DNA of 64,000 bases from Halichondria panicea (lineage: Eukaryota > Porifera > Demospongiae > Suberitida > Halichondriidae): contig NC_087377.1 of assembly GCF_963675165.1 (NCBI RefSeq), positions 8,945,122 to 9,009,121 on the forward strand, written 5' to 3'. Under the pieces are notes generated by a model, which saw nothing but the letters and a program-made list of their open reading frames with translations, was not told the origin of the DNA and did not search any database. Each line of letters opens with the position of its first letter. The stretch's first letter is position 1. The translations under genes and the position numbers were made by a program. Of this stretch, positions 1 to 11,400 are shown one piece after another.

Positions 1-2020
1 GTCAGGTTTAACGATATCTGGGTCCTCGTATATTGCAACTGGTGGTTGTCTCATTTTAGTTTCAGTTTGCAAAGTTACCTTCTCAGACCTCCTCCACTTG
101 TTCACTGCCAGTACAATAAAGACACCAATGGAGATTGCTAGAGCCAGGGTCAGCAGGAAAGTCACGATTACGGATATAACAGTAGTTTCTGAAAAGCACA
201 TAATTAAATTAATATGACATTGTAATGTAAAATTACTTTACCTGCACATGATCTAGAACACCACCGTATGCCCATGTTGTTCCACTGACCGTCAACACAT
301 GTCACCACAGCTGCTCCAGATACTGAGGCAAAAGTTTCGGTACAGCTCAGAGTAGCAGTCGTGAGGTGAGACACGTTGCCGCTAGTGACTTCTCCGTCAA
401 GCTGGTAGGAAACACCATCTGCCAGGAAAGAAGGAAGGACACTTACAGCGCACCCAGCAATGTCAAGATTAGCATAAGTTCCGATTATAATCCCATTATG
501 CATCAGAGTTGCACGATAACACAGGTTAGTGGATGAAGCCACGGGTGCACAAGCCGACCTCGGCATCAGTTGTATGGTGGATGTGCTGAAATCTGATGGA
601 AGCAAGTCTCGACATACACCAGATCCTTCTTCAAACTGGATGACAAAGTTTTCACTTTGCTCAGAGACACAGGTTTGACCGAGAGAGAATGTGAGGCAAT
701 TCATTGTTTCCAGCGTACTCTCATCAACAATGAACGGGGTAACTATAACAGTGCATGTACATGCAAGATGGGTATCATATTATATAGAGGTTTTCATCAA
801 ATAAAGAGTTTACCAACAACTCTTTCAGATATTTCCGTGCTTGATCCAGCCGCATTCGTCACAGTCACAGTGAAAGTGTACACATCATTCTTCACTGTGT
901 CTGTGAGCTGGTAGGATGAATCAGGAACAAACACTGCATTGCCACTGAGACCCCCTTGCTGAAGAAGTAAAGGTTATAGTCGGTGTACCAATTTGGGGAG
1001 GAACTAACTGAACTGTTGGGTTATTGGTGCTCTGAACCTGTGATGTGTATATACGTGCATAATTGGACAGTTACGTAAGAGATCATTCGCTTACGCCTTC
1101 CATCGCACTCCATGATCCACTGATTGGCAGTGATGAATTGGAACAGTCAACGAATCCAGTGGGTTGAGTCAGTACAGGAGCTGAAAATTAGCTACTGTAT
1201 AAGAATACAAACTCTCAGATTGATGTTCTACTCACTTCTTATGTTAAACACCACAGGAACATCAACGCTCCTATTGTCCACTCCTGGACACACAGCACTG
1301 GTAGCCACCACACTGACAGTGTGAGACCCGGTGTAGCTTAATCCAGTCACATTGATGCTGTTGTCAGTGACAACCACTGAGCCACTACCTCCAACCATAC
1401 TGGCAGAAATAGTGAACTCTGTCCCTTACGAAGAAGTTGAATCGTCCGGTAGTTGAGTCGACCACTGAGTACTCCATACTGTCAACAGTTGGAGTGGAAG
1501 GCGGGCCTGTAGTGAGACAAAAAGGATATTGTACCATTTCGCTCATGCATGCATATATAGCAGATATACCGTATACCGTATAGCGGTATATTTCGAGGGT
1601 ATAAACTTTCGTGGAGTAGCAGCCTTTCTGCAGCATTGATGCATGCGATAAAATGTGTGGGTATAAATGTTCGCGGTACATGCTTAATCACTTAATCAGC
1701 GAAAATCGCAAACATTTATACCCTCGAAATATACACGCTCTACAGGGTAGTATCTCACCAATAACTTGTACAGTGAAGTTCCCAGCTTGAGGATCAGATG
1801 TAGAAGCACCAGCATAACAAGTCACCACTGCACCATTCAGTGACTGATCAGCTGATAACACAAGAATAGACATCCTTGTGGGTTGATTCATAGCACTGAC
1901 CATATTAATGGTGAACGTTCCACACAGGGCGTCGGATGGGTTGGTAGAGTGAGTAGCAGTAAGAGAAGATAGCTACAGTCCCATTAAATGTGTAGTTGTA
2001 AGTCGTTTCTACTAGAGACC
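1..2020 (-). pseudogene. Ig/FN3/sushi transmembrane receptor paralog, 3' end outside window, two frame disruptions
   Basis: Exons on the minus strand, 5' to 3': 2020-1759 Ig-like (ends FTVQVIG), 1506-1236 FN3, 1180-1095 plus 958-814 one FN3 split by a phase-0 intron, 742-242 membrane-proximal domain plus sushi domain (ends near GQWNNMGIRWC), 188-1 transmembrane helix followed by NKWRRSEK and the tail motif AIYEDPDIV. All junctions are GT-AG and phase-compatible, mostly phase 1. The Ig exon (262 bp) and the 1236-1506 exon (271 bp) are each one base too long for the phase-1 frame and each switches frame inside, so there are two independent 1-base disruptions. No signal-peptide exon is visible upstream. 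The exon order matches the gene at 60270-62424. Either a recent pseudogene or a gene with assembly errors; the tail continues beyond position 1. Confidence 0.65.
1580..1733. repeat. Palindromic MITE-like repeat in an intron
   Basis: The left arm contains GTATATTTCGAGGGTATAAA and the right arm ends with its reverse complement. It lies in the intron between exons 1759-2020 and 1236-1506 of the minus-strand receptor. The same family (TACCGTATA... with TTTCGAGGGTATAAA) recurs near 14200-14350 and 50680-50840. Confidence 0.6.
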
Positions 2021-2324
2021 CTGAAATAGTCAAACAAGTGACAAATTAATTTATGGAATAAACTATGCCATAAATGATTGCAAAATAACCACTCACGGGG
2101 CAAACTCGATCAGCACAACTGTTATAGTAATTAAGTTCCACTCTCTCAACTCACTTGTATTTACACTAGTGTAACGACATCGGTTAGTGCAACGACATCG
2201 GTGCATCACAGAGACAGGTTAAAACTGAAGGTAAGCTGGGGTGAGGAATCTGGATGAAATATAGGGAAACTGAACCAGCGAACACCACAAAGAGTGTATA
2301 TACTCAATGGTTAAAGCTTATTAC

Positions 2325-2840
2325 ATTACCTATATTACCTATAGGTCCATAAGAGAAACACTTCACCCAACAGCAGTAGCCGGAGGTCCCACTGGAGTCA
2401 GAGGTGTAACTGTAGGTTGGATGCTGATACAGTAGGGGAAGCCAGCTGCATTGACCTGAGTGTGAGAGTAGCTGTAGTTGCTCTGTATGTTGTGTTGGAG
2501 TTAACAGTGGTTGTGAGGGACTCACTGGTTCCCAAAATCAGTCACGACATAGCCAGTGATGCAAGTTAGGTAGAGTGTATATAGACCTACTGTCGATCCG
2601 AGTCCATACAATCATTGAGTCCATGCATTTGATTGACTGTGACAGTTACTCCATTAACTGATACCTCGGTATACAAAAACTCAATACAAACTCAATATTA
2701 TAATCACACTTACCTGCATGTGAGATTTACTGCGAAGTTCACTAACTCCACAATATAGTGGAGGTGGTGTAAAGCTGTAGCTGTATCGACACAAGTCTAA
2801 ATCACCTACCATCACTGGTGATGATGATCCTGACACATCA
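2325..2840 (-). pseudogene. Decayed FN3 exons of a receptor paralog (copy A)
   Basis: Exon-like block 2840-2714 encodes a stretch with GDLDLCRYSYSF, matching the LDLCRNRYSF core of the first FN3 exon of the plus-strand receptor; it lacks the first half of that exon. Block 2660-2325 encodes the CITGYVV core of a second FN3, but an in-frame TGA follows VVTDFGNQ and later matching parts fall in other frames. A fragment of the same family, degraded. It may have been fused 5' of the receptor at 1-2020. The copy B counterpart is at 38276-39221. Confidence 0.6.
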
Positions 2841-2874
2841 CTGTAAAATGTTCACCAACAATTACCCTTGTCCC

Positions 2875-3355
2875 ATGGCTCACCATTCATTTTTGGCTGT
2901 AGTGCTAGTGATCACCATTGCATGCATCAATTGATTGCCTGGGCCCAGCCAGGCATATAATAATTACTATTGATGACATCATAAACAATAGACCTAATTG
3001 CAGGAACAAGAGCACATGGTACATTATATATCTACAGGTGTGAGTTTATACATTTATTAAAGTTGCTTGAGTTTATATAGTTAGACACCTAGACTACTGC
3101 TGCCAGGAGCCTGTTCTTGGAAATTGGAGCACCCTTCAGTATATTCCAGTTGAATGCATAGAACGTGTTCAAGGAGCACCAAGCAGAGCTTTCTTTGTAG
3201 GTACAGTTGCGATTTTTCTTATATTATTTATAAGTGTTGTTTTGTCAATCCTCTCTAGAATATTACTGGTGGCCAGCCATCTGGATCATGGTTGTGCATG
3301 GAAGTGGAACTTGTTCCAGTGTACGTGTGTCTCCTTCCTGCAAATGAAGATAAGT
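2875..3355 (+). pseudogene. Decayed secreted-protein exon cluster (copy A)
   Basis: ATG at 2875 opens a signal-like stretch MAHHSFLAVVLVITIAC that stops at 2932-2934. Two downstream blocks read like exons: one containing CQEPVLGNWSTLQYIPVEC, ending near 3200 before GGTACAG, and one after an acceptor near 3258 containing NITGGQPSGSWLCMEVELV. Splice phases do not link these into one open reading frame in either copy. The protein is not recognised. In copy B the signal stretch is intact but the second block is frameshifted, so each copy has a different lesion. Confidence 0.35.
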
Positions 3356-3369
3356 TTTGTAATACTAAT

Positions 3370-3745
3370 TAATGTAATTACAGCGCCACCATAATTTAAG
3401 CGCCACGTCAGCATCAGTATAATTTTTGAGGCCTTAAAAGAAGCGCCTACCGTTGCTGTAATTCTGCATCTATGACTTCCTTACACTTTGAGCAGTTGTC
3501 CGACCCATAGCTATATAGAGTCAATAAATGTTGTTCAGGAGTCAGCTCTCAACGGTACAGCTAGCTAGCAAGTGAAACTAAGCTAAACCACGCCCATTTT
3601 CTCTAAAATGTCTATACTGGTTGTAGAACATAAGCGCAACCGTAATTTAGGCGCATTGCAGCTGAACATAATATTGGTGTTCTAAAAGATGTGCCGCTTA
3701 GAAATGGTTTTTCTGCCACTGTAATTACATCAATTACGGTATCTG
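3370..3745. mobile_element. MITE with TGTAATTACAG termini (copy A)
   Basis: Imperfect terminal inverted repeats around TGTAATTACAG[CT]G, with internal subterminal GCGCCAC motifs and no coding capacity. The same element sits at the homologous place in copy B (39772-40145), so it predates the duplication. Confidence 0.65.
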
Positions 3746-5408
3746 GTAGTTCATAAAATCAATGCAAGGATGTAGTCGTGATGGGCAAGCCTCCTATGAA
3801 GGTGCCGTGTGAAGGCATGTCTGTCTTCATTTGTATACAGGAGAAAATATAATATGCCTATCTTCCTTTGTGGATCAACATTACCCAAGTCTTGCCATAT
3901 AGAAAGAGACCTTTCAAATGATGTGCATAGTGCATAAAGTGCAGTATTTTCTAAACTGACCTTTACCAATATGCAGTGAGTACATGGTTGTATTACAAGA
4001 GTTTGTACTGTGTGGGCAGATCAAAGGGAATGCGGAAATACAACACGTAATGTATTGACGCCATCGTGCGTCAGTACCGTGCAATATGAGCCATAAATGT
4101 AGTGAACATTATTACCCTATGCAGGGGTAGAGCGATTGGTTTGTGTGTGTGTGGACACGAAAATTAGCTGTTTGAGCGATTACAAGTTCACTTTCGAAAC
4201 AAGTACAAAGAGCATTGAAAAGTTCTGTCCAACTACTGTCTACTTCCTTATTTTCTCTGGAGAGAAAGTTCTCTCTGAGGAGATTCGTGTATAATAGTGA
4301 TTCCTTTAAATGCTTCATCCATTAGACCACACAAATTGGGGCTGTATGATATTTTTCTATGTATTCTACAGCTGTTGACCAATGAGAGCATGCCTGGGGC
4401 TGTATGATATTTTTCTTTGTATCTGCCCCACTATCCTACAGCTGTTGACCAATGAGATCAATGATTAGTTGGGGCGAGCGTAGCGAGCCTTAACTTAGTG
4501 ACGACGGTAGGAAATTTCTCTGTATGTATGTATGTAATGGTACGTTGGTACGGCCTGATAGCTGGTTTTTACACACCCGATCCTTACCAATTTCGTGTAT
4601 TCCTATTGTATTTTGCACAACTAGAGGCATAAGAAAAAGTTGCATAAAATGAATCCTGACAACGAACGCAAACAAGAAAGGCTTCGAATAAGGAGGGATC
4701 GAGAGAGACAAGCAAGAGCCCAAGAAACAGCTGAAGAGAAAGAAGTCAGGCTAGCCAAACGTAAACAACAAAGGCTTTGAAGACAGAGTGACCAAGAAAG
4801 ACAAGCAAGTGCTAACACGCTAGCCCCATGACACCTTGTGTCACCCTAGTATATTAAAGTGTGGTATAAGTTTAGTTCTACTACATGTAGGAGTGCAGGG
4901 GTAGGAACTCTTATTTATGCCTGGTACGCTAGACAGGTATAGAGAGGTAAGCTGCCATAATAATTATGACGCTTTTATCATAGAGTATACTATACAACTC
5001 AGGGAATTTGTTGCTGGCTATAGTAGCTGGAGTTTTGCAAGTAGAGATTGTTTGTTGTAACCAACCTCTGGATAACGGTATATACTGGTATTATGGGCGC
5101 ACGTGATCCGTTTCCCATCCCTCTTCTTGAATATCTATGCTTGTAGATGAGAAATATATGTTGCTTCTTATGTTCACTCACTTGATTATAAAACAAGACT
5201 GAAACACATCGGCTTAAAATGCAAGGCAGTTATTCAGAATATTCTTGGTCACTTTCCATTCTTAAACCTACACTTACAATGTCTAAGGACTCCACAATTG
5301 AGAGTAGTAGCTATTATTATGATGTGGCAGTGATGTGTGTATACAACCCTACACGTACATAGGGAGATGCCCTTAATTTATTAAGATAAATATTAGTTAT
5401 TAGGTATT
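3746..5408. other. Copy-A-specific intergenic interval
   Basis: No supported gene apart from the helicase-like relic at 4649-4780. A 60-70 bp block with GGGGCTGTATGATATTTTTC occurs twice near 4335 and 4395. About 5155-5352 matches copy B at about 40150-40345 in inverted orientation; the remainder does not match copy B by eye. Confidence 0.5.
4649..4780 (+). pseudogene. Relic of a transposon-encoded protein with Arg/Glu-rich N-terminus (Helitron/PIF1-like)
   Basis: ATG at 4649 starts MNPDNERKQERLRIRRDRER and continues with charged R/E/K/A repeats such as AQETAEEKEVRLAKRK. It stops at TGA 4778-4780, and the same frame carries on beyond with RQSDQERQAS. Repeated arginine-rich RRxRERxAxETxEExExRLxRR blocks are typical of the N-terminus of many animal Helitron and PIF1-type helicase open reading frames. 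Nothing of a helicase domain follows, so this is at most a fragment. Family assignment is inference. Confidence 0.4.
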
Positions 5409-5467
5409 GACTTCCTTTCAAGCTAGCTAGCTAGCTGTGAAGCTGTGACCAGAGTTGTGACTAAATA
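5409..5467 (+). promoter_or_regulatory. Conserved proximal 5' block before the receptor start codon
   Basis: Directly upstream of the ATG is a near-identical block in both copies (also 41927-41990), with the self-complementary run AGCTAGCTAGCTAGC and then AGCTGTGACCAGAGTTGTGA. The sequence further upstream differs between copies, so this block marks the retained 5' UTR or core promoter. No TATA box is evident. Confidence 0.3.
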
Positions 5468-8400
5468 ATGGACACAAGATTTGTTTTATTTTTAGTTGCG
5501 CTCTTAAGCTGGACATCAGGTAAAAGTCTTATTTGAAGATTGAGCTCTCAGTGCATATATCTATAATTCCCTTCTTGCTAGATCAAAACGCTTTACTGTG
5601 CTAGTTTTGCTGGTTTTTAGTACTTAAAGTAGCATCCGCATGAGTATTTCTCCATGCACTCTTTAGCTCAGCAACTGGTACTGTTCTGTCCCGGTCCTGC
5701 AACTATCAGCTGTTCAACTGTAACACCAATCATTTGGGATGGGACGGCTTTTAATGGACAGTGTCCCCTCAATGGGATCTCTTTTCAAACTATTAACAAT
5801 GACAGTATTGGTGAATATTCCTCTTGTGGAGAACTGAATGTGACTATCACCAATGTGGTCACAACCATTGATGTTGGTAGCACTGTAGTGAATGTTGACT
5901 CATCACTGTCTTTCAGTGCCCAACCATCTCTCAGTGGATTAACTGTTGTCTGTAGAAGTGGGGCCAATGCTGCTGTGAACTCTACGCTATTGATTCCAGG
6001 TAGGTATGAGTTGGCTGATGATCAAACATGCTTGGCTGACTCCTATGTACCACCCTGCAGATCCTACTCAGGCTGTGTCTGTGAGCCAGGACTCTCTGAC
6101 AGCTGTGACAGTGAATTTAATGGGCGGAGAAAGTCGCTGTATATCACTGTACTTTGTGGAGATCACTCAGAATGGCAGCAGCGACTCACCCGTTATCATG
6201 AACAGTCCTTCTCCTTCCATCGGTGTGACTGAGTTGGACCTATGTAGAAACCGCTACTCTTTTGTCGGCTTTGTTCAAGCTCCCTCAGGCGTACAAGGGG
6301 GAAGAAGTACAGCACAAATGATAGGTAAGTATCTGAAGCCTAACCTCCTAGGGACTACTCATCACATAATTATAGCGAGTATATACAAATTTACCTGCAC
6401 AAACGAAACACAGTCTAATGCGCTAGGAGACAGTATTAAGTGTTGCTTGAGAATTTATGTGAACCCCGTTCTGTTGTTTGATGCTTTCTATTGTAGGTTT
6501 CCACATAATTACAAACAAAATAAAGGAAAAGGCAGGTGCATGCAATTCGCAATAGTTTAAAGACGCAACATACAGGCTTGTACAGTGTCATCTGTAAATA
6601 TTATCGATCGAAACCTAGGGGCTGTTGAGATATAAGTAGTTTTCTTTTGCAGGTTTGGAAGCGGTTACAAATGTGAAAGCCAACACAACTACTTTGTCTT
6701 GGACACAGCCGGCAAACACTGCTTCAGATGGCTGTATCTCTGGCTATATCATCTCCTGGACTGAGGGAGAAGACACTACAATCAGTTCTAGCACTTCAGT
6801 TCTGGTGTCAAATCTAAACAACTTCCCTTTTTGTCAAAGTCAAACTCTAACATTGACACCCAATACACCATCTGGTCGTCTCCCTGTGGGTACCAGTTTA
6901 CAGAATGTGATATTTGAGCACCCAGGTACATAGTTTTGTGCCTCTAAAAGGTTTTAACTCGATCCTACATGTGTCTATACTTTACAGATTTTGCTGCTCC
7001 TGTAGTATCAGTCTTTTTCACTCTCCAGTCAGATAATGTGGTCATCAACATCAACTGGCAGGTAACAGGTTGTTTAACATTGCATCAAGAATTATTCAAT
7101 TCTACTTGTATATAGGATATCACTTTAGAGGCAGTTCCGTTGAGAATGTTTGGGTTCAGTAAGATTGGGGAGGGTGTGTGTAACCCTCAGTTTAGCGCAA
7201 CTGGTTCGTCGGTGACCCAGTCAGTACCAGGAGCTCAGTCTGGTGACAGGTACACTGTCTGTGTGGTGTTCATCAACAACGAGTGCATGAATCGTACAGA
7301 TGATACTATCAGAGGTGAGAGAAAGCTTTGTGTGCCTAATTTATCCATTTTGTATATCTCTACAGTTCCGGTGCAACTGCTCACCAATCCACTGCTATCT
7401 GTTGGTGATAGTTCTATCTCAATAGTGGTCACTGTATCTCCCTCTCCCCCCATGAGTCCTGACTCCCTATCCATACTCGCAACTATTGATCCCCCTCATG
7501 CTAATGCTGTGTTGGCAAACTACCCCACATCATCTCAGTACATGGTGATGTTCGATAGTCTGACCTCTGGAACAACGTACACTTACAACATAAGGGTGAT
7601 ACTCAGGAATGATTCTACCACCACTATTGGTCTGCCAGTGACTGGATCCTTCACTGTTCCAGGTAACTATACCTTCTACAGAAAATGTATGTGTCTGTTT
7701 ATTAAATCTGTATCTCTCCTCAGCATGTGGCACAGTTTGTGTAACCGTGGTTATTGTAGTGAGTGCAGTCCTGCTAGTGGTTGCTGTTTTTTGCCTAGCT
7801 GGAGGCTTCGGTGCTTACAAGTACAAAAACAGATTTAAAGGTACATGTAATGCAATGTGCTCAGAATTTTTTGTAACTAGCTTGATCAAGTTCATAAACC
7901 AATTTGCTCAAGTTCATAAACATGATCTTCCTGCATTTGCAAGATTGGTCAGTGAGATCGTTCAAATCCGAAAACACAGAGAAGCACAAACTTACGTAAG
8001 TGAAAGCCATAATTGTCTCGGTGTGCATTCTAGTGTGCGTGTGTGTTTGTGTGTGTGTCTGGCTGTGTATACTGTTACAGCTGCTCAGTGATAAATGAAG
8101 TGCAAGTAAGAGCTTCTAGTCAGTTTTCTTCGTGAATTTGCAAAATAATGCTTGTTCTCGAATTATGGCTAGTTGTGCTTACTTTGAAGGGCATTGCAGT
8201 CTCTTCAGACTCATGTGTAGCAAAATCTGTTGATATGACTTAGCTATTTAACTTAACATGTTAGCTCTGCACTAGAACGCTACCTATTGGTAGCTGCGAA
8301 AGAGCTGCAAAGCTCCACTGAATGCAACAGCCATTAATTATGGAATTTTAACTTTTTATAATCTTCATAGCAACAATCAGGATCGATCGTTTCCCACTAT

Positions 8401-11400
8401 CTTGTACCATTCCTGCCCTGCATGCAATAGCAAAAGTATTAGCATTATTGCAGCTAGCTTTCCACCATGGCATCAGCACCCGCGGTACTTTCATTTATTG
8501 TGCTTTTTTAAACTGATTGGAAGTAACCCAATTGTATACACATGTACAAAGATGCATGTACGTACACTCATTTCTAATACCATGGCAATTTTCTCATTCA
8601 GGTATTGCTCACCCCCTCCAACACCTGACTCCTTGTACGCTGACCCCAAATCCATTGAGCACCAGGCAGCCCCGGGCACTGAGGACCAGTACACCATTGT
8701 CGATAAAAACGGCAAGAAAAACACAAAACCAAAGCCAACTCCATCAGAAGCGGTGTATCAGGTATGTGTGAAGTACTTGTTGCATCATACACGTGTAGAT
8801 ACTCCAAGGTTTTCATAATGTAGGGTGCAAGTTAACTACCTTGTACATGTACCTTCTTACAGCTAGTGTCGCTTTGTGAACCTACTGCTTTGGTTATTAC
8901 TCCCTACTGCTATTTAGTACACACTACCAATCCCCACCCAGGACCCCTGCACAATTGAGCATAAGACCACTGCCTCTGGAGCCATCTATACCGTGGTGGA
9001 CAAGCTCAAGAGGTCCTCCAAGAAGGAAGGAGAGCCGGACGTGATTCCCCCAGCCAGCGAGGGGGTGAGTGGAGGAGGTCTTGTTTAGTATATGCAGTTA
9101 CTATTTTGTGTAGTGTACGTATAGTGATCAATAAAAATGTCCCCATACCGTTTCCATAGTATGTACGTGCGTAGTATGTTAACAAGCGTACTGTTTTAGC
9201 AATAATTATTGTTACCGTACTGTTTACCGTACTGTTTTTTGCCTGCGGGAGTACGACGTTGCAACGTAGCCACGCCCTATCTAGTTGCAACAGATCGAGT
9301 CTCTCAGAGGAATCTACAGCTAGATCTACAGAATACATTATTGCAAAGACTATAAGCTCTGGCACTTCCAGTACTATTAGTCTCCAGAAGCTATAATATA
9401 ATATTATGTTAAAGATGCTAAAGAGTTTGGTACAAGGCTAAACAAAAGTCATACAAAAGAAATGATGAAGTTGGGCTTGTTGTTTAAAGACGTGCATGCG
9501 TAGCATTTTACAATGTGTTTTAATTAGACAGTACGAACGTACTATGCATGCATGTACTATGGAAACGTTACGGAAACTTTTATTCATCGCTACTATATAT
9601 ACCCTGAATGTGTAGGTGCCTACTAGGAAACATTGCCGCGTATTATACAGTTTTCATCCAGCCAGAAAAACATTTGCAATGCGAAGATTTATGGATCATA
9701 ATGATAATTGACCGGGCGAACTATAAGTATTGTTTAAATGTTACCACAGGCAGTCACATGCATGCTGGCTATAAGCTGATTGAATAGTATTCAGCGAAAA
9801 TTGGCTCTTCCTACAAAATGCAAGGCTTCCTGTTATACTATGGATTGAAGAGTTAGAGGGATAAGAAACGAAGTGGTGCACGTCATGATTTTACATTGAA
9901 TCTGCAGTGGAGCCTTGAAAACTATCCGCCTTACGCCCTATGAACGAGGCTATTATGCCGGGTAACTCCCTCAAAATAAGAAAGTTGTGTTTCCTCGAGA
10001 CATCATCTCTTTCAGCAATTTATAACACGCCTACTCCATGAGCCACGTGTATAGTACTTGCTAATGACTGACCACACACACCCAGTAAAAAGAGACTTTC
10101 CAATAAGTTATGTTCCCAAGGCTGTTTTAGAGCTTTAATGGAACATGTAACGTGTAAGCATATGCTGGTTATGACTACTACAATAGGTATAGACCTTGAA
10201 ATATAAGTGAGTTGCATGGACTAAGCACAGTTACTTGTAGTTTATTATGCACTGGGTAGGTATAGAAATAGGTATTGTTGTGATGGCCTCGATTAAACCG
10301 CAGCGTAGCGCAGATGTATTCGAGAATACCAACCATTTCCTATCCCTCTAACTCTTCAATCTATGGTTATACAGCATGCATGTGACTGCCTGAATATTTG
10401 TACTCAATATCTAATGACATGACATGGCGTTTGTTTTGACCACTGCCTAATGGATGAATGTTTGTGTGTTCCTGAGAGGATTCAGTAGCCCAAACATGCA
10501 GTGCGACTAGAGTATCTTGCTGTTGAACACAGCGCTTTTGTCTTGTTAGCAACACTACTGTGAATTGAGATACATGCACACGCATGGTTACCATTGAGTG
10601 AATTTCCCCTAGCTGTCCTTAATACAATTAACCTATTGTTATAATTATGTATTCTATTGTATAAATCCCATTCTTGTGTGTGTACATGTGTGTGTGTCTA
10701 ATGCCTTGGAGGTAGCGTTTGTGAATGTTGGCAATAGTAAGACGTTTTAGTGTTCGAATTCCATGGGGACCGTTAATGATGATAACATTGAAATACACGC
10801 AACAATTTAATTCATCCCAATGCTAGTCCTAGTTACTGAGAATGCCTTCAGTTTCAGTGATGTTTATTGTCATGTGAACAGCTTATCATAGAATGTACAG
10901 ATCCACCCCCTAATGTTGTGTGTACATGATTTAGATTTAGAGAACATGTTAAGACCTGCCTTCAAACATTTCTTTGATAGTGGTACCATTGTGAATTGCA
11001 GTTGTCATAACTGTAGCTTCTCGTCTTCATTTCATAAGAAAAGTGGTCATGCTCTCTGTTTTTGGTACAACAATGATATCTCTATTACATATAGATATAG
11101 TGAATAATTAATAGCGTATTAGGCCATACATTAAATCATTCACTCATCATTATATGATAACAACACACTTTACTAAAAGGTGACTAGTGTTTACTTGACA
11201 ACCACTAGCTTGCATGATGCTATGTGTAAAATATGTGCCTATAATAATATTATAGTAGTTGCAATTGGTCATGTATGAATTGTGCCATTGTTAATCATGA
11301 TCGAGTCAGCAGTTACTCACAAGTACCTTAACTTGTATCATACACAATGTGCATTGTATGCTATTCACATGTGCATTGTACAGTACAACCCTAACCCTTA

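Noticed and set aside
959-1094. Open stretch QSTNNPTVQLVPPQIGTPTI on the minus strand
   Set aside because: It lies between a good GGC|GTAAGC donor and a pyrimidine-rich acceptor. Removing it as an intron joins two FN3 halves in phase 0, as in the paralogs.
8402-8818. 138-codon plus-strand frame (and its copy at 44932-45348)
   Set aside because: It reads through the end of intron 9 and exon 10 in a different context. The spliced exon 8602-8761 explains the coding signal and is flanked by proper splice sites.
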